A DNA stretch of 64,000 nucleotides from contig JAXRKP010000561.1 in the NCBI GenBank assembly GCA_037039925.1, positions 201,001 to 265,000 of the forward strand, written 5' to 3'. This DNA is from Doris montereyensis (taxonomy: Eukaryota; Mollusca; Gastropoda; Nudibranchia; Dorididae). This document shows, piece by piece, positions 1 through 14,046 of this stretch. The translations under genes were made by a program, and so were the position numbers. The notes beneath the pieces are model-generated. The model saw nothing but the letters and a program-made list of their open reading frames with translations, had not been told where the DNA came from and made no database searches. Each line of letters starts with the position of its first letter. Within the stretch, counting starts at the first letter, position 1.

Positions 1-195
1 TACACCACTTTCAGTCTGTCACAGTAGCGGTGGTACGTTGACTGATGAGAGCGTGGGACGATTTCACGTTTCACTACGTAGTGTTCAATCAATTTGCAAG
101 GCTGCTTCGCGATATGAATAATCTGATTGGCGGATATTTTTTGTAGTCCAGGTTTTCACCCAATCAGAATGTTAGTAGAAAGGCAAGGTAACGTA

Positions 196-537
196 AGTGA
201 AGTGAAGTTCCGTCAAGGGCCTTGCGACCCATAGAGTTTGAGCGTATCTCGGGTTTCCGTATCGTGGAGAAACGGATCAGGTACATGATTGTATTACTGA
301 TCACCTCCTGGACAGGGCGCTAGTCTGATGCAGGTTTTTATTTCCAAGATAGTGATTATACCCATTTGCACGTGGATCGAGTGAGGGCGTGGGGGGGGGG
401 GGGGTTCGTGTTAGTGTCCTTCCCAAAGGAACGCAACGTCGGACCTAGCTTTGCTAGTACATGTATACACAGTCGTGACCTCTTGATTCCCACGTCCGGC
501 AGTCTTACCGCTCGACCACCGACGTCACCTAGGCCAG
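196..537 (-). mobile_element. tRNA-headed SINE, full-length copy
   Basis: On the minus strand a tRNA-like head (GTCGGTGGTCGAGCGGTAAG near 525-505) is followed by a core with CGACGTTGCGTTCC..GGGAAGGACACT, then TGGGTA..CTA..AAAACCTG..CAGACTAGCGCCC, and a tail. The same order of blocks occurs at 6880, 16083 and 59321 on the plus strand. A run of 14 G interrupts it near 390-404. The core resembles the conserved central block of V-type SINEs (from memory). Confidence 0.7.
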
Positions 538-610
538 AACGTAAATAACAACAAGTCACTTCTTACTTGGTGACCTATCGCCACCAAGCTACGGTGTCGC
601 GGGTAGAAAG

Positions 611-697
611 AGGCGCCAGTAGCCCAGTCGGTAGAGCGGCTGACTACCGTGCCGTTCAGAAGGCCTGAGTTCGATTCCCAGTCTGAGCAATTTTTTT
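611..697 (+). repeat. tRNA-like sequence (A and B boxes), SINE head or tRNA relic
   Basis: Has TAGCCCAGTCGG (A box) and GAGTTCGATTCCCAG (B box plus T stem) followed by a T run that would end Pol III transcription. The acceptor stem ends do not pair, so it is not scored as a working tRNA. Confidence 0.5.
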
Positions 698-699
698 AC

Positions 700-1010
700 G
701 CCCCTCCTGTCGACCCAGCAGCGAAATTGGTAGCTTAAGTAGCTAGGTCCATTCAGACTCGGCAATGATTGTTAAAGGCGGCATGGATAACAATGGCAAA
801 CTAACATAATTATGTCTGGCCTTCTCCGTGTAGTGTTATTGTTTGTAGTGTAGCTGAAATCGTAATATCTACACATATGTAGTCTATTAGTATTACGTAT
901 TGTGTGGACTGCAGCGTATTACTATTAGCACAACATTCGCTAGTTTACTGTTCTCATGGAAATCCACGCGTCTCGATCGCTGTCCAACGCAGTTCACAGA
1001 AAGTATGTTG
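700..1010. other. Non-coding stretch, nothing recognised
   Basis: AT-rich, no conserved ORF, repeat or RNA seen. Confidence 0.4.
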
Positions 1011-1011
1011 G

Positions 1012-1118
<107 letters not shown>

Positions 1119-1302
1119 CGTGTGTGTGTCTGTAGGTGGGTTGGGATTGGGGAGGGGGCGGGGGTCCTTTCCATTGCGGATAAATGTTTGAAATGGAGCC
1201 CCGTTTGCAAAACCGTCGTTACAGTAGGTTGATTGAGTGATTTCCACAAGTTGTGTGTGTAATTACTCGTATCTTTGATCAGCTGTTAACACACATATTA
1301 CG

Positions 1303-1338
1303 CGCACACACACACACACACGCACACACACACACACA
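1303..1338 (+). repeat. (CA)n microsatellite
   Basis: CA repeat with one CG interruption. Confidence 0.9.
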
Positions 1339-1631
1339 ATCAGTCATGACAGTCGCCTTCCGTAGGCTAGCAATAGTAGTAGTAGTAGTAATTGGGAGTT
1401 TATGAAAGCAATATGGAGATTAGTAGTATCAAGGAAGTGGACATAGATGGGGAAAATTTACGTAACAAGGTTAGCTGGACACATTGAAATTCTAACAAAA
1501 AGTCGGTTGGGTTTGTTTGTATCTACGTAGAGTACTAACTGCTGTAGTCAATGGTATCTAAGTAGTATTGCCGGTATACAGATGTAGATGCATTGGACAA
1601 GTAGACGGATCGATCGTTAGTGTTAGGCTTT

Positions 1632-1995
1632 TAGATGGATAGATCGACTTATATAGTGGATAGATAGATCAACAACATGGATAAATAGATGGATAGATCG
1701 ACTTATATAGTGGATAGATAGATCAACAACATGGATAAATAGATGGATAGATCGACTTATATAAGTGGATAGATAGATCAACAACATGGATAAATAGATT
1801 GATAGATCGACGTATATAATGGATAGATAGATCAACAACATGGACAAATAGATGGATAGATCAACACACTGATAGATGGATATATCAACAGATGGATAAT
1901 GGATAGACAGGTCGACATAATAATAGCTTATTACATACATGGCTTGATAGATCGACATGGATGGATAAATCGACAGATAGGTATTATTATAGATC
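1632..1995 (+). repeat. 54-bp tandem repeat built of GATA-like units
   Basis: The unit starting AGATGGATAGATCGACTTAT recurs at 1633, 1687 and 1741, then with more change at 1796 and beyond. Each unit is itself made of GGATAGAT/GATCAACA pieces. Long Ser-Ile-Tyr frames on the minus strand are by-products. Confidence 0.9.
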
Positions 1996-2510
1996 GATGG
2001 ATAAACAGTGGAGAATGATAACAGTAATAGACTCACATTGCCGCCATGCTCTGCATGTGGATTAAACAAACAAAGACGCATTTTAACTTTTATATATATG
2101 GCGACAACGTTGTTTTCAGTACAACCAAACAACACATGGACAGCCAACATGGGACTAGTGTTACTATTAGTATTACCATTACTACTGTACGTTGCATCGA
2201 CATAGCGGCATTCCGTCTCGGTGGTACCTGTACCTATACCTGTTGTGCTGGTCTAGTCGTGACGGCAAACGTCGGTGGCCGTTCCTCCTGTCTGTAGGTA
2301 CCATACACTGTTGTCACTGTCACGGTTGTCTTGTGAAATCAGTGATTAGAATTAGCTTGTGATGGGTGGAGACTGGGACACCCAGGCATGCATTCCATCG
2401 GCCTCAAATTCATTCATTCAAACTCCCGCAGCTGTGGAGAAGAGAAATAATTCAAAATGTTCATGCGATAGACTTAAAAACCGACACGAAGGAACGAGTC
2501 ATACACTTCG
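1996..2510. other. Non-coding stretch, nothing recognised
   Basis: Two short overlapping frames exist here but neither resembles a known protein or has splice context. Confidence 0.4.
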
Positions 2511-2529
2511 ATGACTTTTAACGACAACG

Positions 2530-2845
<316 letters not shown>

Positions 2846-3231
2846 AATAATAATAGCAATAATAATAAGAAGAAGAAGAAGAAGCAGCAAACGTAGAAAG
2901 AGACTACAGTAATGATGGCGATACTGGAAGCTGCTGATGATGGGTGATAATAACAATAATTGAAATTGATCAAAACAAAGATAGCACTAGTACCATAATT
3001 AAAACGATGATCATGAAATCCCAAAGCCAATTGATTCAATCCTATTATATTCACGAGGGCTCTTACCGCATAGCCACTTTGACGTAAGAATAAGAATAAT
3101 AAGAGTAAGGATAGGTCTACTGTTTTCGTGTTGGCTTTATCCTCGGCTATTTATCAACAAACACTTGCTTATACTTATTGTTGCTCTTCTCAAACGAGCA
3201 GGCGGTTAACGGACGCTGCTAGTAGTTCCTC

Positions 3232-3350
3232 AACTTCTTTCCTTTCCATCTTTCACTTATCTTTCATCTTGTTGTTTCCTCTAAAGTCACTCTGAGATCA
3301 CTGCAATGGTGGACAGCGTAAATTTCAAAGAAACTAACAAACAAATTCTC
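3232..3350 (-). repeat. Dispersed repeat end (GGTGATCTCAGGGTGAATTAAGAG family)
   Basis: Minus-strand copy of a module with GTCCACCATTGCAGTGATCT and then an AG-rich stretch (GATGAAAGATAAGTGAAAGA). Other copies lie at 13780-13870, 14245-14350, 15680-15790, 18345-18430 and within the foldback arms at 28177-28471. Confidence 0.6.
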
Positions 3351-3358
3351 AGGCGATT

Positions 3359-4999
3359 TGTTTGGACAATGACTCGACGCAGTGTCACAATGTTTGGACA
3401 CAATGACTCGACGCAGTGTCACAATGTCTGGACACAATGACTTGACGCAGTGAGTCACAATGTTTGGACACAATGACTTGACGCAGTGTCACAATGTTTG
3501 GACACAATGACTCGACGCAGTGAGTCACAATGTTTGGACACAATGACTTGACGCAGTGTCACAATGTTTGGACACAATGACTCGACGCTGTGAGTCACAA
3601 TGTTTGGACACAATGACTCAGTGACGCAGTGTCACAATGTTTGGACATATTGACTCGACGCAGTGTCACAATGTTTGGACACAATGACTTGACACAGTGT
3701 CACAATGTTTGGACACAATGACTTGACGCAGTGAGTCACAATGTTTGGACACAATGACACGACGCAGTGAGTGTCACAATGTTTGGACACAATGACTTGA
3801 CGCAGTGTCACAATGTTTGGACACAATGATTTGACACAATGTCACAATGTTTGAACACAATGACTCGACGCAGTGTCACAATGTTTGAACACAATGACTC
3901 GACGCAGTGAGTCACAATGTTTGGACACAATGACTTGACGCAGTGTCACAATGTTTGAACACAATGACTCGACGCAGTGAGTCACAATGTTTGGACACAA
4001 TGACTTGACGCAGTGTCACAATGTTTGAACACAATGACTGGCGAGTGTCACAATGTTTGAACACAATGTTGACGCAGTGTCACAATGTTTGAACACAATG
4101 ACTCGACGCAGTGTTACAATGTTTGGACACAATGTGTTACAATGTTTGGACACAATGACAATGACGCAGTGAGTCACAATGTTTGGACACAATGACACGT
4201 TTGGACGCAAGTGAGTCACAATGTTTTGGACACAATGACTCGACGCAGTGTCACAATGTTTGGACACACAATGTCACAATGTTTTGCAGTGTCACAATGT
4301 TTGGACACAATGTTTGGACACAATGACTCGACGCAGTGTTACAATGTTTGGACACAATGACTCGACGCAGTGAGTCACAATGTTTGGACACAATGACTTG
4401 ACGCAGTGTCACAATGTTTGAACACGATGACACGACGCAGTGTCACAATGTTTGGACACAATGACTTGACGCAGTGAGTCACAATGTTTGGACACAATGA
4501 CTTGACGCAGTGTCACAATGTTTGGACACAATGACTCGACGCAGTGAGTCACAATGTTTGGACACAATGACTTGACGCAGTGTCACAATGTTTGAACACA
4601 ATGACTCGACGCAGTGTCACAATGTTTGGACACAATGACTTGATGTTTGGACACAATGTTGCGCGGTGTCACAATGTTTGAACACAATGACTTTGCTGCT
4701 GTTGTTGTGTTACAATGTTAAAAACACAATGACTCGACTGATAAAAGAACACAATGTTAAACAATGACTCGACGCAGTGTCACAATGTTTGGACGACAAT
4801 GACTAATCGACTAATTTTGTCACAATGTTTGAACACAATGACTCGATGCATGTGACACAATGTTTGAACACAATGACTCGATCGTGTTTCACAATCGTTT
4901 GACATAAATTATAAATCTAAAACTGTTTGAACACAATGACTCGACGCAGTGAGTCACAATGTTTGAACACAATGATCGACGCTGACGCAGTGTCACAAT

Positions 5000-5000
<1 letters not shown>
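3359..5000 (+). repeat. Minisatellite, ~34-38 bp unit, about 45 copies
   Basis: Unit TGTCACAATGTTTGGACACA followed by ATGACTCGACGCAG, with frequent alternation CGCAG-TGTCAC or CGCAG-TGAGTCAC at the joint. Units get more divergent toward 4600-5100. About a dozen joints contain TGAGTCA, the AP-1 consensus. Frames through it repeat Cys-Asp-Thr/His-Cys-Val peptides and are not genes. Confidence 0.97.
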
Positions 5001-6767
<1,767 letters not shown>

Positions 6768-6820
6768 CAGATCCATTCAGGAGTGGCTACCCTTCTCCCT
6801 CACCTCCATCTCAGTCTCAG
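6768..6820 (+). CDS. Scaffold-like gene, antepenultimate exon
   Basis: After a pyrimidine-rich tract ending TTCTCAG the frame reads DPFRSGYPSPSPPSQSQ and stops at CAG before a GTAAGA donor. Use of the alternative acceptor three bases later (start 6771) would drop one residue. Phase 0 at the donor matches the next exon. Confidence 0.65.
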
Positions 6821-9800
6821 GTAAGACTTGTTGGCACACATTGTAACAGGGTCCCAGTTTATGCTTTGCTTCAGTCAGTGACGCCGGTGGCCGAGTGTCT
6901 AGACTGCCAGACTTGGGATCATGAGGTCACGGGTTCCGAGCCCTAGCAAAGCTAGGTTCAACGTGTTGTGTGTTCCTTGGGAAAGACACTTAACAGTAAC
7001 AGGCATTTTCCCCACTCGACCCAAGTGCAAATGGGTACTAGCTACAAGTACTAGCTTGGAAGTAAAAATCTGTGTCAGACTAGCGTCCTATCAAGGAGGT
7101 GATTATCGTTACCAGTTCCGCTTGATGCTACGGAAACTGGGATAAATGTTGGCTCCATGGAGCATAATGGCATTGAAGGTACATGTAGTTTACTTGACTT
7201 GCTCAGTGACTTCAGTCATCATAGGTTGAAAAACAGAAAAACACCATTTTTAGATATAATTGTACAAGCCTGTCACATTCCGGGTGATACCAAGTACAAT
7301 TATTAGATCGGGTCAGTATTCGATACTGAGGTTATGCATGTGGGCGGGAAAGGTATTAAGTATTATTCCCACTTTTCAATCATACAACCTGTTCAAAATG
7401 GCAGGCTGGCTGAATGAAAATGATGCTCACAAAGATGGGGAAACAATGAAGTGTACATTAATTCAACGTCACTTTTGGCAGAACATTTTCTCAAACAAAA
7501 ACGATTTGGGGATGATTTAAAGCCTACATAACTCATAATTATATATAGATATGGGAAATAAAAATATTTAAAAAAAACTGGGGGAAATAACCAAGCTATC
7601 TGTTTTTATTTTAGTCTTCGCTGACAAACATATTCTTTTTCCAACATATTGTCCCCGTGTCTGCAATGTCACTTTGTTGCCAATATAAAAAATATTTAAA
7701 TGAGGGAATTAGGGGAATTGAGAAAAGATGACTGCTTTGGTCAAGCATAAAACCGTCCAATAATGTCAATATTTCATTCACATATCTTTTTTATATATTT
7801 TTAAAATTGCATTTCATTTATTTATTTATTGCTTTATTTATTTGTTGTTGCTTTTTTAAATCTGTGTATGTGGACAGATTTTGGTCAATGGTAAACTTTA
7901 TATTAGATTTTGTGCTGTTTGATTTTATTGTGTGGACATGAATATGAATAATTTCGCTTCAGGGATGATTAACATTTTTAAAAATTGAATTAAATTGAAT
8001 TAAATTGAATTGAAATGGTAATTCAAGAAACTCAATTCTATAACTAATGTACGTTTATCTTCCTGTCCATTTTGTCAGTGTCAGTGTCATCATCAAAACA
8101 GTGGGAGACCACCATCTTGAAAGTGTAGAAATAAAGCGTGAGTCATGTGTGACACAAGACTAGCTCTAACTCTAAGCACGTCTAGGTTTGCTTGCTTGAC
8201 AGCATGTGCGATGATAATTTTCTTGAATGTTTTAAACAACAACACAGCACTGTGGGACCCAGTGTTAGAAAATCCCATGGTGAGAGTAGTGAGATTAAGA
8301 AGACACACTCTGAGGATCAGTGTCACTGTCGTCAGCAATCAATTAATTGGGTGAAAATGCCACGTACCAATTCAGACAGTGTTTCTAATTTACCATATAT
8401 CTTCTCTGTTTTTCTTTAGCATCAGGGTGATGGAGACAAGACAGATGACCAAAGTCAAAGGATGGCACTTAGTCCCAGCCATAGCAGGTATGTCAAGGTC
8501 ATCGCCAGCATGCCAAGGTTGAGAGGTCACAACCTCACTGCCACCTTGTCTTGCCTGTCTCCATTTTAAAACTAAATCTTTGAGAAATAGCTCATGAATG
8601 CTTGAGTTCTTTATAAAACGTATGGATAAATAAATAATAGATAGAAAGCAAAATTCATTTCTGATGCTTTTGATCAAATGGTGCTTTTGCAATGTTATTA
8701 TAAACATAATGGAGATTAATGAAATCCCTCTTGATTAGGCATCGGTCATCCACTGCAGGATGATGTAGCTCTCCGCATATGCCTTCTAACTTCTAGTGAG
8801 GTCTGTTATCTGCTTTCCTCTGCCCATGTATTTTTGTATGTCATCGTGCCATCCTGTCGGTCGTCTTCCATGGTTTCTGTGTCTGTTTCTTGGTTGCCAT
8901 TCTGTACATCTTTTTTGTCCATCTATTGTCCTTAAATCTTGCTGTACTGTACTATATGGCCAGCCTCTAGAATCCCAGTTAGTCTTATAAAAAGCGACAG
9001 ATTTCTGTGACTGAAAAACACAAAATAGGACAGGACAAACTGGCACTGAATCATGAGTTGTTTTCCTGGATAGGAAAATCATTTTAGCAGATATATCAAT
9101 GTAGTGTTACCTAAAAACGAAAATCATTTTAACAGATAGGTCGATTCATTACCTAAAAATGAACTGCCAACTCTTTAGTTGATGACATTGGGAGCCCAAA
9201 GAATCAGCAAACTTAGCTTTCTTCCTTGTAACACTTTGAACATGACAAAGGAGTCAGGTCAATGCTTGCATTGGATATGCCCATGTCTTCTCAGTTTGTG
9301 TTTCCTATTTACCTATAATGAAGAGAAGAGTTGGGACCTGTCCAATGATAAGCAAATCTATCTAAAGGAATATCAACCCAAGAGAAGAGTTGGGACCTGT
9401 CCAATGATAAGCAAATCTATCTAAAGGAATATCAACCCAAGAGAAGAGTTGGGACCTGTCCAATGATAAGCAAATCTATCTAAAGGAATATCAACCCAAG
9501 AGAAGAGTTGGGACCTGTCCAATGATAAGCAAATCTATCTAAAGGAATATCAACCCAAGAGAAGAGTTGACTCAAGCATCTTGCTAAGTGCAGATGGTTG
9601 TCCGGTCTTCTACGACACTCTTTTCATTCTTAATTGCCAATCTCTCCATTTTGGTACCGGTATTGTATTTAGGACAGAAGTCAAAAGATGCTCAAATCCT
9701 GAAATGTCTTGTTTTTTCTTCCAATTTCTTACTTAAGTTAAACATATGCTTTTGTCAATCAGTGAGAAAACGTATTTAAATATTGTTTAATACGAGGCAT

Positions 9801-11694
9801 TTGTTGATCACATTAAGTGCATTGCAACGTTGAGATATCAAAATATTTAGTGCACAATTTAAAAGCAACCATGTTTTGTGAGATTTATGTATGATCCTGT
9901 TGCTGTCCACAGCCCTCAACTATCCAGTTGTCCTGGAAGCCACAACTCACACCACGCTGGCCACCACGGTGGCTTGGCAACCAGGAACAGCGGCGACATG
10001 GACGCCACTGACAGACCACCAGGGACGCTCCCTCTGGTCAGCACGTTGCGTCTGGACGGAAGTCATGACAGCGGTTTCAGCTCTGCAAACAACATGTACA
10101 ACATCACTTCTCAGAGAACGTCTCATTACGAGAGTACCGATCAGCTACGGTCTCCAGCAATATCAGAGCCAGGCGTGATTTCCCTGATGCAACCTCCGAA
10201 CAAACTGGACAACAGCCGTCCGGGCATGTTTGGAAGCGCCGGGGATACGGCGACTGAGAATCAGTATCAGCGCCAGAGCAGCGATGGGAGCGTGCAGGGC
10301 AAGGCAAGTAATCTTCATTACGGCAGCTTGGACAGAAAGCAGAGAAACTACAAGCAAAATGTTTACAGGGACGTTTCTCCAATGCGCTTCAGGGGCTATA
10401 GTAGTCAGGATGAAGTCGGGAGATCCAGAGCGATTTCATGGTACCATTTCCCCAGGTGGCATTATTTTGGAGGTCCCTGTAGAGCATAACTACAGTCACC
10501 ATTCCAGTGACAACACTGACCAATTTGAGCAGCACTACCAGCAACAACAACAACAGCAACTGCTGCAGCAGCAGCAGCAACAGCAGCAGCAATCTCATGG
10601 AATGAGTGGACGATTACGTAATTCACACCACTGTTACAGCCCTAGTATGCAAGAAGGCTCCGCCTTGTTCCACAACGTGGACGTTTCCCATGTTCACAGG
10701 AGAACGCCGGAGCACAGCCTGAAAGCGGCTCACCACACAGCCTCTCAGCCGGTCTTTCACCGTATTGAGCGCAGCATGTCGCCCAACAGAAGCCCTCTGC
10801 CGCCTGGACAGGAAGAACAACAACAACAACAACAACTGCAAAACATGTATTCTTACACCATGGACAGATCTCCCCAAGCTTACCACCAGTCCTACCCTTC
10901 CCATAGTGACGATAGCCCCCATTCCATCCCCATACATCACATCAGCGCCACCTCCTACTCCCCGTCACCGTCCTCGCCTGTCACGGCCTATCCACCATCA
11001 GCGTCCTCGCCTTCGTCAGGAGCATCCTCGCCAAGAATTCCCATGGTGCCATCTAACCACGCCCGAGCTCTCTAGTGACTGTCTCGCGTTTCCAGCCTCA
11101 CATGGAGGTGACGAAACCGTACGAAACCTCAGATTTTTACCGTTACAGTGAGAAGTTGAGACGCCAGAGAATAATAGACCAGTACCAGAGACAGTTGATT
11201 GGCACTGAGCGAATCTCTCGTTCCTCAACTCCACAGTCAATAGACAGTGACAGCCATTCCACTCATTCGGGATCCACCTCCTATCATTCTCATTCCTCGC
11301 CTGGTCCGCAGTCTCACACTCACAGCAATGTAGGCTACGCAGGTATTCCTCCTCCCTCACAACCACCACCTACGCGACGGCCAATACCGTCGTACGGCCG
11401 TTCTTCCTCAGCGCCCATCAGTTCAATGGGTCAGCAGCGGTACCAACAGCACCCTAACCAGTCATCGTCTTTTCATCAACAAACATCCGTTCCCTCCTCA
11501 CATCACCACGACCAGCAGAGCTTGCCCCTGGCTCAACGTTTCCAGACAACCAAATCGCGTCTTCGTCATCCTCGTCGTCTTACTCCATAAAATCCCATGG
11601 GTCAGGTGTGCACTACGCTGTTCAGTCTTCCTACAAAATACAGCAGGTCCAGTCCTCCACCAAGCATACACATTATCAGCCCCCCAGCCAATGA
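6768..11694 (+). CDS. C-terminal three exons of a Ser/Gln/His-rich scaffold-like protein (possibly FRMD4-like)
   Basis: Partial gene whose N-terminal exons are not in the window. Exons 6768-6820, 8420-8487 and 9913-11694 join in phase. The product is low-complexity: Ser/Pro/His-rich, two polyQ tracts (about 10540-10590 and 10816-10845) and conserved-looking islands such as LRLDGSHDSGFSSANNMYNI, HGTISPGGIILEVPVE and KPYETSDFYRYSEKLRRQR. The Ser-rich tail after a DFYxY...RRQR block loosely recalls the C-terminal tail of FERM-domain FRMD4A/B proteins, from memory and without alignment. The last exon has three single-base frame breaks (near 10434, 11073 and 11540), so the product is not one open frame as given. 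Confidence 0.7.
6880..7170 (+). mobile_element. tRNA-headed SINE in an intron
   Basis: Head GCCGGTGGCCGAGTGTCTAG with B box GGGTTCCGAGCCC, core TGTTCCTTGGGAAAGACACT, GCAAATGGGTAC, AGTAAAAATCTGTGTCAGAC and TAGCGTCC, in the family order. Sense orientation to the host gene. Confidence 0.8.
7171..8419. other. Intron sequence, nothing recognised
   Basis: AT-rich, with a TTAAATTGAA-type short tandem at 7985-8015. No exon seen. Confidence 0.4.
8420..8487 (+). CDS. Scaffold-like gene, penultimate exon
   Basis: Acceptor TTTCTTTAG, donor GTATGT. Reads HQGDGDKTDDQSQRMALSPS then HS plus two bases of a Ser codon completed by the first base of the last exon. Confidence 0.65.
8735..8940 (-). mobile_element. 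LINE relic: C-terminal part of a non-LTR polymerase
   Basis: Minus strand reads TEWQPRNRHRNHGRRPTGWH followed by DDIQKYMG and, after a stop, ILQWM. This matches the W-PR-G-R-G-RP-W-DDI...QW tail usual in APE-type LINE polyproteins. Short and interrupted. Confidence 0.55.
9321..9570 (+). repeat. 59-bp tandem repeat, four identical copies plus a partial
   Basis: Unit AAGAGAAGAGTTGGGACCTG (first 20 of 59) starts at 9321, 9380, 9439, 9498 and, truncated, 9557. The copies look identical. It lies in the last intron of the scaffold-like gene. Confidence 0.97.
9575..9912. other. Intron sequence before the terminal exon
   Basis: No feature beyond the acceptor at 9911-9912. Confidence 0.4.
9913..11694 (+). 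CDS. Scaffold-like gene, 1.8-kb terminal exon with three frame breaks
   Basis: Acceptor GTCCACAG. The first frame stops at 10489, yet coding-like sequence continues one base out of phase from 10437 to 11072, returns to the first frame at 11075, and shifts again near 11541 to end YQPPSQ at TGA 11692-11694. The first shift is cured by removing one T from TTT at 10434-10436, the third by adding one T at 11539-11541, the second by one base near TAG 11073. Breaks at T runs suggest assembly indels rather than a pseudogene. Two glutamine tracts may vary in length. Confidence 0.7.
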
Positions 11695-12475
11695 CTTGTA
11701 GGCCAGTCAAAATTCCGCCTGCCTTCACCAATTCAGATGATAGCAAATCATGACTTGAAGAAGAACAAAGATTAGAGTACTGTGTATCTTAATTAAATTC
11801 TGTTGAAAATAGGGGGAGAGAAAGATAGAAATAGAATTTTAAATGATACCATACAGGAGTCACAAGGAACAGCCACCGAAGTGGTGCTGTTCAGTTCATC
11901 CCCATCACTTCTTTTATGACACTGACAAATGTCTTCAGCTTTTGTGGACCAAAAGATTTAAGCTCAACATTTTCTGCATTTTCATTTTATCCATTTATTT
12001 TTTCTTTTAGTTTCATAATATTCAAAAACAATTTTAAAATTACCATGAAGTGATTCTGTGTCAGATGTTATGAAAACCACCGTCATATCATACTGTTGTA
12101 GGTCTACATGGAGACAGTTCAATAAAGTCATCTTCTTACATCTTGTTTGATTAACAATTTGGAAAAGTTTTAGTCTTATCTGAATAATACAATACATGTG
12201 TTCCATAAGGTTATTGTAAATCAGAGTGCAGTGATCAATGATGTAATGCTATGGCAGTGCCATTTTATGTCTAGATGTGAGGAATTAGTTGCCCCAGAAT
12301 TATCATCCGTTGAGTTTGAAGTAAAAAGCGCAATAGTCAACATGCATGTAGTTATTCATTTTATTAGTACTGACTCTTCCTGAGCATGGTTCATTACATT
12401 CCAAATTTGATTTGAAAAGTAAATCCTATACTCAGTGTTATGCGCAGGACAGAATTTGATTTGATTTACCCACAT
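11695..12475 (+). other. Putative 3' UTR and downstream sequence
   Basis: AT-rich, no ORF of note; contains the AATAAA at 12121. Confidence 0.35.
12121..12126 (+). terminator. Candidate poly(A) signal for the scaffold-like gene
   Basis: AATAAA about 430 nt after the inferred stop at 11694. Not confirmed by any transcript. Confidence 0.3.
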
Positions 12476-12499
12476 CCACAACTAATATTTCAACCGTTG

Positions 12500-13745
12500 G
12501 GGCTAGAGACCTCACCTTTCTAAGCACACAGCATAAAATGGTAGCTGGCCATTGCTTTCCATGCAGTTTTTACTTTCACTTAGCCTGCATGGACCAAGCT
12601 AGCCATTTCACTCTTGGGTTGACAGGAGAGCCAGAAAAGTCATGCCTTGACGAGATCAAACTCAGGCCACTTATATGGCAGTCAAAGTCAAATGCTTTAC
12701 CAACGGAGGAGACACATAAAATATACTAGTACATGTACCAGATTACTTATGACTGTAATGGTAACATTTATACCAATCAGATTTTGTTCCCTGCTAATAA
12801 TACTGGAACCCAATTTGCTCCTGCATTGAGTGGTGGAAATGTGAGTTCAGTGTTCTGCCCAAGCAAGGAACAAACATTCCTTTCTTCTTTCTTTCTTTTT
12901 TATTAGTTCTTATTCTGCTCTCCGGTGTATGGGTTTAGATGCTTGAAGCGATCTTTCTCCAGGCTACTTTGTCCTTACATTTTCTGTTTCCTTCCATCAA
13001 GGTTAAATTTCTTTGCTGCAGTGGCTCTGGAACACAGGAGTCAGACCTGGTTATTGCCAGGGTTCAAACCCAGAATCCTAGTCTTAAGCTCAGTAGCCTA
13101 ACCACTTGACTACAGACGCTACCCTATTGATCCTGGTGGTCACGGGTAAACTGTAGACAAAAATTTGTTGTTATTAGGTTGAACACGAGTGCACCAATCT
13201 TTGAGCAAATATTTTGTCACCATTATGATCTGATTTGGAATGTAATGAATCTAGACACCAGACGCTTCCCTGATTCTTTCTCAAACTTCCTTTCTGGGGT
13301 GCCACATCTTTATACTAGTATGGCGCCCACTCAAAGGATACAAGAATTACAAACACACATTGAATGATTGATTAAAAATAGTGAAAATTACACTGCTACT
13401 GTATAATGTATACATTTCAGGGTTTTTTCACTCACTCATCACTGTCTCTTCGTCCACTCAACCCAAAATTTCCCCAACACAAAACAACAATCACAGGGCC
13501 ATACAAGTACAAGCTAGTCACTGCTTTGCTTTTTTGGTAGGGTGAGATAGTCATAAGTGATAAGTCACTTTATTTTAATTTTAAGGGCACTATGGCCCAC
13601 AGAGCCAGAGCTTATCCAAGATTCTGTGGGGTTACGCGGAGCAAGAGATAGTGCATTGCCTTCTAGGACAAGACAATAGTCTATCACAGCTTTTACTCCC
13701 CAACTGATCCTGGTTCCCATTTGCTCCTGGATCATTCGTCTTGTC
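12500..13745 (-). repeat. Cluster of degenerate SINE pieces
   Basis: Minus-strand SINE traces: a tRNA-like head with GGGTTTGAACCC at 13030-13125, and a body with GGAGTAAAAGCTGTGATAGA at 13700-13681 running to 13565. A weaker tRNA-like trace lies at 12620-12715. All are diverged and broken. Confidence 0.45.
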
Positions 13746-13904
13746 AAAATTTACCCCGTCAACCATATGCAGTCATCTTATCCTTAGACTAGAGTGAATT
13801 AAGAAGAAACAGTGAGATGAAAGAAAGGGAAAGTGAAAGGAAAGAAGCAGGACCTACCAGTAACACATGTCAGCGGCCCACTTCCTCCTGGATCAAGTGT
13901 GTAA

Positions 13905-14032
13905 ATCCATGGTCAGCATCTTCGCAAGGAACGTAACGTTGTACCTAGCACTACTAGCAGTCAGCATTGCTAGGATTCGAGCCCAAGACCACACAGTCCC
14001 AAGTCTGGAAGCCTCGTCTCCAGGCTACCGAC
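13905..14032 (-). mobile_element. SINE fragment, head and core
   Basis: Minus strand: GTCGGTAGCCTGGAGACGAG, then the anticodon-like region, GGGCTCGAATCCTAGCAATG (B box) and ACGTTACGTTCCTTGCGAAG of the core. It abuts the dispersed repeat module to the left. Confidence 0.6.
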
Positions 14033-14046
14033 ATCATCATTGTGTG

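Noticed and set aside
611..690. Functional tRNA gene
   Set aside because: A and B boxes are present, but the acceptor stem does not pair; more likely a SINE head or relic.
1623..2150. 175-residue Ser/Ile/Tyr-rich frame
   Set aside because: Produced by the 54-bp tandem repeat, whose unit length is a multiple of three.
10441..10458. A tiny intron (GTACC...CCCAG) to explain the first frame break
   Set aside because: An 18-nt intron is too short for spliceosomal removal; one base in a T run explains it more simply.
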